In this document: one piece after another, positions 24,759-32,256 of the stretch
Numbering within the stretch: position 1 is the first letter of the stretch
Layout of the letters: each line of letters begins with the position of its first letter
NCBI GenBank assembly: GCA_002433805.1
Contig: DJIW01000035.1
Span: forward strand, 1 to 35,294
DNA length: 35,294 nt
Source: Competibacteraceae bacterium UBA6584
GTDB taxonomy: Bacteria; Pseudomonadota; Gammaproteobacteria; Competibacterales; Competibacteraceae
Reading direction: 5' to 3'
Notes under the pieces: model-generated
Seen by the model: the letters and a program-made list of their open reading frames with translations, nothing else
Database searches by the model: none
What the model was told of the DNA's origin: nothing
Made by a program: the position numbers and the translations under genes

Positions 24759-25201
24759 CACGATTTCTCCGTACTTTTAAATTCCGACAGCGTCGATTTA
24801 AAACTGCGGACGGTAGCGGAAAAGTTCATTCGATCAAGCTGTCCCATCATCTTCTTGTAAAAGATGAAAACCGCTAATAGATGGACCGCCGCCACCAGGG
24901 CGGACGCCGTGCTCGCCATCAGATAGCCGCGCTCCGACACAAACAGGACGACCGCCGCGATGAGCACCAGCCAGGCGATGAACGCGAAGATCAGCGCGCC
25001 GACGCCAAAAGCGACCAAGGCGGCCGCGCTTTTGCCCACGCGCTTGGTTTCCAACAAAGCGAGCTTGGCGTGGTCTTGCAACAGCTCACTGAAATCCTTG
25101 ATCAAGGACTCCGTCTCTTTCAATACCCCCGGCGGTTTTTCCGGGGGATTGGAAGGAACCTGTGAGCTAGCGATATCCTTCACTGCGTTAGAAGAATCCA
25201 C
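24758..25201 (-). CDS. Holin-X/YqjE-like membrane protein
   Basis: 147 residues if translation starts at GTG 25201; no ATG exists in the N-terminal part, so the start is uncertain (another GTG, about six codons later, is possible). The family core is clear: TESLIKDFSELLQDHAKLALLETKR, then two TM helices (SAAALVAFGVGALIFAFIAWLVLIAAVVLFV and a second ending HLLAVFIFY), then a basic end. This is the 'phage holin family'/YqjE group, inner-membrane proteins usually next to YqjD; despite the name there is no phage context here. It lies 20 bases after the DUF883 gene, and its stop overlaps the next start by one base. Confidence 0.8.
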   Translation of the reverse strand: MDSSNAVKDIASSQVPSNPPEKPPGVLKETESLIKDFSELLQDHAKLALLETKRVGKSAAALVAFGVGALIFAFIAWLVLIAAVVLFVSERGYLMASTASALVAAVHLLAVFIFYKKMMGQLDRMNFSATVRSFKSTLSEFKSTEKS

Positions 25202-25221
25202 CGGCGGCGCTCGCGGTTGTT

Positions 25222-25581
25222 TTATAACAAGCGGCTCAATACGAAACCGCTGGCCAGCGCGATCAGCAGGGCCTTGACCGGCTGTTCGTGGACGTAATCC
25301 CGCGTCTTTTCCAGCCACTCCTCTTTCACTTCATTGAGCTGCTGCCGTTTTTCATCCACTTTATCCGCCATGTTGGCCGCCGCGTCCGCCGCTCGATTGA
25401 CGGCGTCATGCGCGCCCGACGCCACCCGGTTGAGGGTATCGCCCACTTTATCGGCCGCGTTGGCCGTGGCTTCCGCCGCCTTGTCGACCGCCTCGTGCGC
25501 GCCCGACGCCACCCGGTTCACTTTGTTGTTGACATCCCGCTCGAAGGAACTCGAACCACCAAAACGATCTTGGTTTTCCAT
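25222..25581 (-). CDS. DUF883 family protein (ElaB/YqjD-like)
   Basis: 119 residues. The C-terminal signature is typical: REYV-type linker (TRDYVHEQPVKALLIALASGFVLSRLL), in which one TM helix anchors the protein in the inner membrane. In E. coli, YqjD and ElaB of this family bind ribosomes in stationary phase; whether this one does is unknown. The middle is two tandem copies of a 29-residue Ala-rich amphipathic unit (NRVASGAHEAVDKAAEAT..., NRVASGAHDAVNRAADAA...), which lengthens the helix relative to the ~100-residue enteric proteins. The start ATG 25581 has a GAGAG sequence upstream. It is the first gene of a three-gene operon. Confidence 0.87.
   Translation of the reverse strand: MENQDRFGGSSSFERDVNNKVNRVASGAHEAVDKAAEATANAADKVGDTLNRVASGAHDAVNRAADAAANMADKVDEKRQQLNEVKEEWLEKTRDYVHEQPVKALLIALASGFVLSRLL
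25342..25515. repeat. 87-base tandem duplication inside the DUF883 gene
   Basis: Two adjacent copies of an 87-base unit encode the 29-residue repeats. For example, CGCGCCCGACGCCACCCGGT occurs at 25411 and again at 25498, exactly 87 bases apart. The copies have diverged at other places, so the duplication is not very recent. Confidence 0.75.
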
Positions 25582-25879
25582 GATGCTCTCTCACTCATTA
25601 AGGAACTGAAAGGAACTGATGGACCCGACGACGCCGGGATTCATGATCGGCCCCAGTTGCTGGCCCGATCCAGAAAATGAAGTTACAGCGTTAAGGCGGC
25701 CATGCTTCCGAAAGCGCATCGCCGCGTCCACTGAAAACGCGCGTGAACGGCCCGTTGCGATCATTCCCGCCGTCTCGCGGGTCGCCTTTCCAAGGCTTAA
25801 AGTTTGTACCATGTTTCACCGCTAAAGTTCATTGCGATTCCACACTCGAAATACATCATCCCTTCCGCAACGGGCGCAC
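25582..25879. other. 298-base gap upstream of the DUF883 operon
   Basis: No gene is supported here. A 73-codon open frame at 25591-25812 has no ribosome-binding site and no recognisable content. A short direct repeat, AGGAACTGA-A-AGGAACTGA, lies at 25601-25619, just before the DUF883 gene. The operon promoter must lie in this gap, but no clear -35/-10 pair was found. Confidence 0.4.
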
Positions 25880-26560
25880 TCAACCGGAAAACAGTAAAGC
25901 ACCGAGAATGGCGTAGAACAACGCCGGCAACAGATTGCCCACGCGAATCCGACCGATCTCCAGCAAATTGATGCCGATTCCCAAAATCAGCAAGCCGCCG
26001 GCGGCGTTGATGGCGTCCAACACCGCCGGTTCCGACAAGAACGCCAATTGTCCCGCCAGCAGCGTAATCCCCCCTTGCACCACCAGCACCGGCAAGGCCG
26101 AATACAACACGCCGACACCCATCGACGAGGCCAAGGCGACGGACGCGACCCCGTCCAATACCGCTTTCAGCAACAGCACGCTGGGATCGCCGAGCGTGCC
26201 GTCCCGAATCGAGCCGACGATGGTCATCGCGCCGGTCAAATAAAGCAGCGTGGCGGTCACGAAACCCTCGACAAAACGGCCGGAATTGGAGCGCAACCTT
26301 TGCCGCAGCCGGTCGGCCAAGGCTTCCAGGCGCTGCTCGATCCGCAACAGTTCGCCGGTGATGCCGCCCAGCAGCAAACAACCGATGGCCAACAAAGTCT
26401 GGTGCGCCTCCAGCGCCATCCGCAGGCCGATGGCCACCACCGCCAGCCCCAAGGCTTGCATCACGATGGTTTTGATGGAGTCTGGCAACCGCGAACCGGC
26501 CGTCAGCCCGATGGCGCCGCCGATCACGACCGCGCCGGTGTTGACCAAGGTGCCGATCAC
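25880..26560 (-). CDS. DUF554 family membrane protein
   Basis: 226 residues, the normal length for DUF554 (YdfK/YqgA-like) proteins. The start is GTG 26560 with GGAG 8 bases upstream; the N-terminus MIGTLVNTGAVVIGGAIGL is typical. About six to seven TM helices are evident, with the family marks GGITGELLRIEQRLE, GFVTATLLYLTGAMTIVGSIRDG and SMGVGVLYSALPVLVVQGGITL. A membrane transport role is often suggested for the family, but no substrate is known. It lies 39 bases after the TauE/SafE gene on the same strand, so the two are probably co-transcribed. Confidence 0.9.
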   Translation of the reverse strand: MIGTLVNTGAVVIGGAIGLTAGSRLPDSIKTIVMQALGLAVVAIGLRMALEAHQTLLAIGCLLLGGITGELLRIEQRLEALADRLRQRLRSNSGRFVEGFVTATLLYLTGAMTIVGSIRDGTLGDPSVLLLKAVLDGVASVALASSMGVGVLYSALPVLVVQGGITLLAGQLAFLSEPAVLDAINAAGGLLILGIGINLLEIGRIRVGNLLPALFYAILGALLFSG

Positions 26561-26599
26561 GGTTTCCGCTCCCCTGTCCCGAAGACCTTCAGCACGGCC

Positions 26600-27400
26600 T
26601 CACCCCAACAACATCTTGATGCCGACGCCCGCCAGAAAGACCGCGAAGATTTTCTTCAGCATCTCGGTGGGCACGCTATGCGCGAGTTTGGCCCCCAGCG
26701 GCGCGAACAGCATGCTGGTGAAGGCGATGCCGGCCAGCGCCGGGCCGTACACGTAACCCAAGCTCCAAGCGGGCAGATCGGGCGCGTTTGCGCCGGTGAT
26801 CACAAACCCGAGCGCGCCGGCCAGCGCGATGGGCAAGCCGCACGCCGCCGAGGTCGCCACGGCCTGACGGATTTGGACGTTACACCAGGTCAAAAACGGC
26901 ACGGTCAGCGAACCGCCGCCGATGCCGACGATGGCGGAAACCGCGCCGATGACGCCGCCCGCGGCCAACATTCCGGCCGTTTTCGGCAAGTCGCGATGCG
27001 GCGCGGGTTTCGCGCCGAACCCCATCTGCGCCGACATGATCAACACGAAAACGGCAAAGATCTTCTGCAAGGCGACACTCGACAGTTGATCGGCGATGGC
27101 CGCTCCCAGCCACGCGCCGATGATGATGCCCGGCGTCAGCCGCCAGACCGTCGGCCACAGCACCGCGCCGCGTTGGTGGTGGGCGCGGACCGAGGAGATC
27201 GAGGTCAAAATGATGGTGGCCAGCGACGTGCCGATCGCCAGATGCATGATGGCGGATTCGGCGATCTGCTGGTGGTGGAAAATCCAGGCCAACGCCGGAA
27301 CGATGATCAACCCGCCGCCCACGCCGAGCAAACCGGCCATGACCCCGGCGAACGCCCCCAACAGCAAATAGAACAACAGAGTCGCTAAAATCGGTTCCAA
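26600..27400 (-). CDS. TauE/SafE family sulfite/organosulfonate exporter-like protein
   Basis: 266 residues, about eight TM helices in two repeats. Typical motifs are GAFAGVMAGLLGVGGGLIIVPAL in the first half and GGVIGAVSAIVGIGGGSLTVPFLTWCNV in the second. Members move sulfite, sulfoacetate or other small anions across the inner membrane; the substrate here is unknown. The start is TTG 27400 with AGGA about 10 bases upstream, and the sequence MEPILATLLFYLLLGAFAG leads straight into the first TM helix. No sulfur-metabolism gene lies nearby. The divergent neighbour at 27608 shares the 207-base intergenic region. Confidence 0.9.
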   Translation of the reverse strand: MEPILATLLFYLLLGAFAGVMAGLLGVGGGLIIVPALAWIFHHQQIAESAIMHLAIGTSLATIILTSISSVRAHHQRGAVLWPTVWRLTPGIIIGAWLGAAIADQLSSVALQKIFAVFVLIMSAQMGFGAKPAPHRDLPKTAGMLAAGGVIGAVSAIVGIGGGSLTVPFLTWCNVQIRQAVATSAACGLPIALAGALGFVITGANAPDLPAWSLGYVYGPALAGIAFTSMLFAPLGAKLAHSVPTEMLKKIFAVFLAGVGIKMLLG

Positions 27401-27607
27401 GATCGGGTTATCCTATTCTCACAGAGCGGTTCCAGAGAGAAGCACACGGCTTGGGTATGGTAAAGTCCATCCTCGAAAAACCACCGTGCGAGCGGTCGAG
27501 ACGGTTATTGTAAAGGGCGATCGGCGGGCATGTCCCACCTCGACGCAGGATTTAGCGGCCTCCCTGCGCTTCAGACGATCACAGAACAGCGAATAACGGG
27601 CAAAGGT

Positions 27608-28558
27608 ATGAACATTAAAAAAATCTGCGTGTTGGGCGGAACGGGTTTCGTCGGACGGCACCTGACCTCGCGGCTGGCCAATCACGGGTATCAACTCAAG
27701 GTTTTGAGCCGCCACCCGCAGCGGCACCGCAATATCGAGGTGCTGCCGAACACCGAGCTTGTCGGAGCGGACGTGCACGACGCCACCGTCCTTCTGGAAC
27801 AATTCGCCGGCTGCGACGCCGTCATCAATCTGGTGGCCATCCTAAACGAACAAGGCAGCCAGCGCTTTAAAAGCGTTCACACCGATTTGGCCAAGAAGGT
27901 GATCGAAGCCTGCCGGGCCGCCGGCATCAAGCGGCTGTTGCACATGAGCGCCTTGCGCGCCGACGCCGCCAAGGGTCCGAGCCAGTACCTGGCGACCAAG
28001 GGCGAGGCGGAATCCGCCGTAATGCAGGCGCAAGACTTGGCCGTCACCTGCTTTAAGCCGTCGATCATCTTCGGTCCCGACGACAATTTCTACAATCAAT
28101 TCGCCGCCATGCTCAGCCTGTTTCCCGCATTGCCGCTGGCCTGCCCGGACGCCAAGTTCGCGCCGGTTTACGTCGGCGATGTGACGCAAGCCTTTCAAAC
28201 CGCCTTGGAAGACGATGCCACCATCGGCAAAAGCTACGAACTGTGCGGGCCGCGCGTTTATACCTTCAGGGAAGTGATCGAGGACACCGCCCGAATGTTG
28301 GGGTTAAAGCGGCGGGTGATCGGCTTGCCGGATTCATTGGCGCGGCTGCAAGCCAAAGTGATGGGCTGGCTGCCGGTCAAGATTTTCACGACCGACAATT
28401 ACCTTTCGCTGCAAGCAGACAGCGTGTGCGCGAGCAACGGGCTGGACGCCTTGGGCATCACCCCGCAATCGGTCGACAGCATCATGCGGATGCACCTGGC
28501 CGACAAAACCCAGCGCCGGCGCTACGACGCCTTGCGCAAGGTGGCCCGCCGGGGCTGA
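27608..28558 (+). CDS. NDUFA9-like NAD(P)-binding protein (complex I-associated type)
   Basis: 316 residues from ATG 27608; an upstream ATG at 27530 adds 26 residues with no family character. It is an atypical short-chain dehydrogenase. The Rossmann motif is GGTGFVG (10-16), the acidic turn is GADVHDA, and the active-site-like YLATK (Tyr127, Lys131) is kept. The C-terminal part (YELCGPRVYTFREVIEDTARMLG) matches the 'complex I NDUFA9 subunit' group of bacterial proteins. In mitochondria NDUFA9 is an accessory subunit that binds NADPH; bacterial homologues are often encoded away from nuo, as here, and may act in quinone or lipid metabolism. It is convergent with the EF-G-like gene across a 41-base gap that holds a hairpin. 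Confidence 0.87.
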   Translation: MNIKKICVLGGTGFVGRHLTSRLANHGYQLKVLSRHPQRHRNIEVLPNTELVGADVHDATVLLEQFAGCDAVINLVAILNEQGSQRFKSVHTDLAKKVIEACRAAGIKRLLHMSALRADAAKGPSQYLATKGEAESAVMQAQDLAVTCFKPSIIFGPDDNFYNQFAAMLSLFPALPLACPDAKFAPVYVGDVTQAFQTALEDDATIGKSYELCGPRVYTFREVIEDTARMLGLKRRVIGLPDSLARLQAKVMGWLPVKIFTTDNYLSLQADSVCASNGLDALGITPQSVDSIMRMHLADKTQRRRYDALRKVARRG

Positions 28559-28566
28559 ACCCTGAC

Positions 28567-28595
28567 GCCGGCGAAGCGCCCGCCGATTCGCCGGC
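28567..28595. terminator. Perfect 9-base hairpin between convergent genes
   Basis: GCCGGCGAA (28567-28575), an 11-base loop, TTCGCCGGC (28587-28595). It fills the gap between the NDUFA9-like stop (28558) and the EF-G-like stop (28600). There is no long T tract, so it is a non-canonical termination or RNA-end-protecting hairpin usable from both sides. Confidence 0.55.
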
Positions 28596-28599
28596 TCGA

Positions 28600-30657
28600 T
28601 CACAGCACGTCGAACCGCTCGAAGCTCATGGTGAATTGACCGCGCCCGCGCGTCATCCCGCGCAAGTCGGTGATGTAGCCCAGCAACCGGTCCAACGCGC
28701 AATCGCAGCGGATAACGGTCAGTTCGCCCAAGCTCTCGGTATCCCGAATCACCGCACGCCGCGCTTGCAAATCGCCCATGACCGCGCCGACGTCGCTCTC
28801 CGGAACCACCACCTCGGTCGCCATGATCGGATGCATCGCCAAGCCGCCCGCCCGCGCGAGCGCCTTGCGGGCCGCGTCCGCCACCGCCACCCGCAGCGCC
28901 TGGGGGCTGGATAGGCCGCCGAACAGTTCGATGTCCATCACCCGCACGGCCACATCGTGCAGCGGCGCGCCGGTGGCGGGACCGCCGGCCAAGGCGTCCG
29001 CCGCGCCGCCCGCCACCGCATCCCGTTGCGCCGGCTGCAATTCCGCGCCCGCCGGCCTGATGGCGGGCTCGACGGCGACCGTCGCCCCCGCGCCGCGCGC
29101 CAGCGGCTCCACCGCCACCCGCGCGCCGGCTTTCAGTTCCAGCCGCTTGCCGTCAGCCTGTTCGATCTGGCGGTGGAACAGACTTTCCGCCTCGGCGCTT
29201 CGGCCGATGGTTTCGCGCAGCACCACATCCGGATGGCCGGTCCGGATCGTGACGTTGAACTCCCGACTCAAGCGTTCGGCGGCGATTTGCAAGTGCAATT
29301 CGCCCATCCCGCGCAGCACCCGTTGGCCGGTCTCACGGTCTTCCTCGACCCGCAGCGTCGGATCTTCCTGCTGCAATTTGCCCAACGCCTCCAGCAGCTT
29401 TTCCTCGTCGGCACCAGACTGCGGTTCGATCGCCAAGCCCAACACCGGTTCGCGGGTTTCGATCCGCTCCAGCCACAACGGATGCGAAGGATCGCACAAG
29501 GTATCGCCGGTACTGACCCAGCGCAGGCCGGCCAGCAGCACGATTTGCCCGGCCGCCGCCTGCTCCAGCCGGATTTTGTGGTTGGCGTCCACCTCGAACA
29601 ACCGGGCCACCCGCTCCAGCCGCGCGGTTTGGTTCGGACCGGGAACCGCGATTTCATCGCCCGGTTTCAAAAGCCCGCGATAGAGCCGGACGAAAACGTG
29701 GCGGCGGCCTTCCCACATCTGCACCTTGAACGCCAAGGCCGCCAACGGTCCGTCCGCCGTCATGGCCACCCATTCCTCATCCCCGTCGGGCCGGCGCGCC
29801 AAACTGGGCGGCCGTTCGCTCGGCGCGGGCAACAGCCGGGTCACGCCGTCCAACAGCGGTTGAATGCCCTGATTGCGCAGCGCGCTGCCGGCGAAACAGG
29901 GAAAGCACTTGCCGGCTAAAGTGGCTTGGCGCAACGCCGCCCACACCGCTTCCGGATCGGGTTCCCGTTCGGCCAGCACCTGCTCGGCCAGCGCCTCATC
30001 CATTTCCGCGGCCGCCAGCAACAAATTTTCCCGCCAGGGCCGCAAGCGCCGCCACGTGGCTTCATCGCAGGGTTCGATAACGACCCGTTCGCCGCGCTCG
30101 CCCTGAAACCGCCATCGGGTCTTGTCGATCAGGTGGACGACCGCGCCGTCGTAATCGGCCGGCGGCGCGGTCACCGCCACCGGCTCGACCGCCAGGCGCT
30201 CGCGCACCGTCGCCAGCGCCCGCGCGAAATCCGCGCCGGGGCGATCCAATTTATTGATGAAAAACAACGCCGGCAACCGAAACCGAGTGCGCTGCCGCCA
30301 GACGGTTTCGGTCTGCGGCTCGACGCCGCGCACGCCGTCCAACACGATCACGCAGCCGTCCAACACCCGCATCGAGCGCTCGACTTCGATAGTGAAATCG
30401 ACGTGGCCGGGCGTGTCGATCAACTGAAGGGAATATTCGCGCCACGGCAGTCGAGTCACGGCGGCGGTGATGGTGATGCCGTGCTCTTGCTCCTCGACCA
30501 TGTAGTCCATGTGCGCCGCGCCTTCGTGGACCTCGCCGATTTTGTGCGAAGCGCCGGCGTAATACAGCATCCGTTCGGTCAGGGTGGTCTTGCCGGCGTC
30601 CACATGGGCGGCGATGCCGATGTTGCGCACCCGTGTCAGATCCGGAACCTTAGCCAT
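28600..30657 (-). CDS. Divergent elongation factor G paralogue
   Basis: 685 residues (E. coli EF-G has 704). GTPase motifs are intact: AHVDAGKTT (17-25), DTPGH (81-85), NKLD (135-138). Domain II (VFVRLYRGLLKPGDEI), domain III (GMGELHLQIAAERL) and domain V (PIMATEVVVPESDVGAVMGDL, then GYITDLRGMTRGRGQFTM) are also present. Two departures: switch I reads EQEHGITIT, with His59 where canonical EF-G has Arg, and domain IV lacks the GG-x-GQ-[FY] loop, having Ala/Gly-rich sequence instead (LKAGARVAVEPLARGAGAT). It lies outside any str operon (no rpsL, rpsG or tuf), so it is a second EF-G-like factor. It might act in recycling, ribosome rescue or stress, or give drug protection. ATG 30657 is used; a TTG two codons earlier is possible. 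It follows DUF1015 by 55 bases. Confidence 0.88.
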   Translation of the reverse strand: MAKVPDLTRVRNIGIAAHVDAGKTTLTERMLYYAGASHKIGEVHEGAAHMDYMVEEQEHGITITAAVTRLPWREYSLQLIDTPGHVDFTIEVERSMRVLDGCVIVLDGVRGVEPQTETVWRQRTRFRLPALFFINKLDRPGADFARALATVRERLAVEPVAVTAPPADYDGAVVHLIDKTRWRFQGERGERVVIEPCDEATWRRLRPWRENLLLAAAEMDEALAEQVLAEREPDPEAVWAALRQATLAGKCFPCFAGSALRNQGIQPLLDGVTRLLPAPSERPPSLARRPDGDEEWVAMTADGPLAALAFKVQMWEGRRHVFVRLYRGLLKPGDEIAVPGPNQTARLERVARLFEVDANHKIRLEQAAAGQIVLLAGLRWVSTGDTLCDPSHPLWLERIETREPVLGLAIEPQSGADEEKLLEALGKLQQEDPTLRVEEDRETGQRVLRGMGELHLQIAAERLSREFNVTIRTGHPDVVLRETIGRSAEAESLFHRQIEQADGKRLELKAGARVAVEPLARGAGATVAVEPAIRPAGAELQPAQRDAVAGGAADALAGGPATGAPLHDVAVRVMDIELFGGLSSPQALRVAVADAARKALARAGGLAMHPIMATEVVVPESDVGAVMGDLQARRAVIRDTESLGELTVIRCDCALDRLLGYITDLRGMTRGRGQFTMSFERFDVL

Positions 30658-30712
30658 GCACAAAATGCCTCTCGATCACGCGAAGATGACGCAGCAAACG
30701 CACGGGCGGGAC

Positions 30713-32053
30713 TTAGGGAACGATCCGCCGACATTCCAGATAAAAGCGTTTTTCGTCGGCCTCGCCCATCGAAAACGTCTTGCGCGGCAATGCGCCATCG
30801 CGGATGACGGTCGGGAAGAAATCGCTCTTGGCCAAGGCCGGCAGATAGAAGCCCAGATTGCCCGGCCGTCGGCCGAGCTGTTCCAGAACGTCCTCGCCGT
30901 GGATGTAATCGAGCCGCGCGCCGGGCTGGAGCTTGAGATAGTCATCCAGAAACGCTTGCAAGGTGGCGACCGGCAAGCTCAAATGCGGCCGCTCGACGAC
31001 CAGCACCCCGCACCGATCCTGACTGACAAACGCGATGGCGTGGTTGGCTGGCGGCAGTTCCGACCAGACGCGCCGGGCGGCTTCCCAGGAGGGCGCATCC
31101 AGCACCCGCAACCCCGCTTGTCGCGCGGCCAGATACTCGGCCAGCGCCCCCAGCAGCGAGTCCGGATTCACTCCGAAAGCGAGCCGGTGGATCGCCTCGA
31201 ACTGCAACCCAGGATCGTGGAGGTTGACCAATTCCACCAAGGCATGGCGGGCCGGATGCCGCATGATCGCCACCGGATCGGCCGCGGTTTGCTTGAGATT
31301 TTCCCAAAGGGTCTTGGCGGTGGCGAAGGAATGATTGCCGTCGCCCATGGCGTACAGCAATACGGGTTCGCCCTCGACGCCATAACGGGCGGCAAACGCC
31401 GCCGGGTCCGCCAACCGGCTCAACTGCTCCACCGCCCACTGCATCAATAGGGGATGAGCGGCCCGCCAGCCGCGCACCCGGCCGCTGTCGAGCATCAGCG
31501 GAACATCGTACAAACACTCTTGCGGTTCGGCGAACAACGGCTCGATCACCAAATGATCGGGATCGTCGATCAGCACCATCACGTGCGGCAATTCCAGAAG
31601 CGCCTTCTCGCGCACCCGGATGCGGGGCGGCAACCGCTCCAGAATCGTCCCCTCGGTCGGCCGGATCAAGGTCTTGGCGCCGGGGTTGTAGTCGTAGCAT
31701 TCCAGATCGAGCGCCGCGATCAATCCCTTGCGCGAACGGCCCCGTCCGGTCTGCCGCTCGACCAGAATAAAGCCGGGCGGCTGCTCGGTCAGAACGCCTT
31801 CGGCCAGATAGCGGCGCATAGTCTGTTCGATGTCCGCGATCCGCCGCGCCCTGTCCGCCGTTTCCAAATAGACTTCCGGCAACATCAGCCGCAGCGTGGA
31901 CGGCGCTTCAGCCACCACGTTTTCCACGCGCCGCCAATAATCCGGTTGCGATGTGTATTGGTCGCAGGCCACCACCGCCCACTTTGTCAGGTCCGTGCCG
32001 GTTCTAGGCAACAGAATTGCAGGAACCTGTAAACCAATCTGGGCGAAATTCAT
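30713..32053 (-). CDS. DUF1015 family protein
   Basis: 446 residues. ATG 32053 is used; a TTG two codons earlier is the alternative. Family marks: KWAVVACDQYTSQPDYW near the N-terminus, GLIAALDLECYDYNPGAKTLIRPTEGTILERLPPR, and the conserved core LLYAMGDGNHSFATAKTLWE, a DG-[NH]-H-[SR] motif that probably holds catalytic or ligand-binding residues. The C-terminal part (LDYIHGEDVLEQLG) is also typical. DUF1015 proteins are soluble and cytoplasmic; some relatives are encoded with amino-acid metabolism genes, and no activity is assigned here. The gene precedes the EF-G paralogue by 55 bases on the same strand, so co-transcription is likely. It is divergent from the gene at 32257. Confidence 0.9.
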   Translation of the reverse strand: MNFAQIGLQVPAILLPRTGTDLTKWAVVACDQYTSQPDYWRRVENVVAEAPSTLRLMLPEVYLETADRARRIADIEQTMRRYLAEGVLTEQPPGFILVERQTGRGRSRKGLIAALDLECYDYNPGAKTLIRPTEGTILERLPPRIRVREKALLELPHVMVLIDDPDHLVIEPLFAEPQECLYDVPLMLDSGRVRGWRAAHPLLMQWAVEQLSRLADPAAFAARYGVEGEPVLLYAMGDGNHSFATAKTLWENLKQTAADPVAIMRHPARHALVELVNLHDPGLQFEAIHRLAFGVNPDSLLGALAEYLAARQAGLRVLDAPSWEAARRVWSELPPANHAIAFVSQDRCGVLVVERPHLSLPVATLQAFLDDYLKLQPGARLDYIHGEDVLEQLGRRPGNLGFYLPALAKSDFFPTVIRDGALPRKTFSMGEADEKRFYLECRRIVP

Positions 32054-32256
32054 GAACAATCACTCTCTGGTTGGTATCAGCAACGGTTGACGTGGCCCTT
32101 AAGACGCGCTCGGAAACCGCGCAAGCTTAACAAATGACCCTTAAGCGCTCCAGAAATCCGGCCAAAAGACGTATTATCATGCGCAACAGCGGCCAGCCGG
32201 TTTTTCCCGCCGACCATCGGCCCATTCACGCTTTGCAACTTTCAAGGTATCCGCGC

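Noticed and set aside
24758..25201. Holin-type gene considered as evidence of a prophage
   Set aside because: The YqjE-type family is chromosomal, it sits with DUF883 as in enterics, and no other phage gene is present.
25591..25812. A 73-codon open frame in the gap upstream of the DUF883 gene
   Set aside because: No ribosome-binding site and no recognisable content; the gap is better explained as a regulatory region.
26048..27388. A 446-codon open frame on the plus strand opposite DUF554 and TauE/SafE
   Set aside because: It crosses two real genes, is extremely rich in Gln/Arg/His and has no domain; a shadow of Leu/Ala-rich membrane proteins.
32087..32177. TTGACG and TATTAT considered as a promoter for the gene at 32257
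   Set aside because: The two elements are about 80 bases apart and neither has a partner at the correct spacing.
32134..32256. N-terminal extension of the anchored protein from ATG 32134
   Set aside because: The extra 41 residues are basic with no pattern and precede a normal signal-anchor that starts at ATG 32257 with AAGG upstream.
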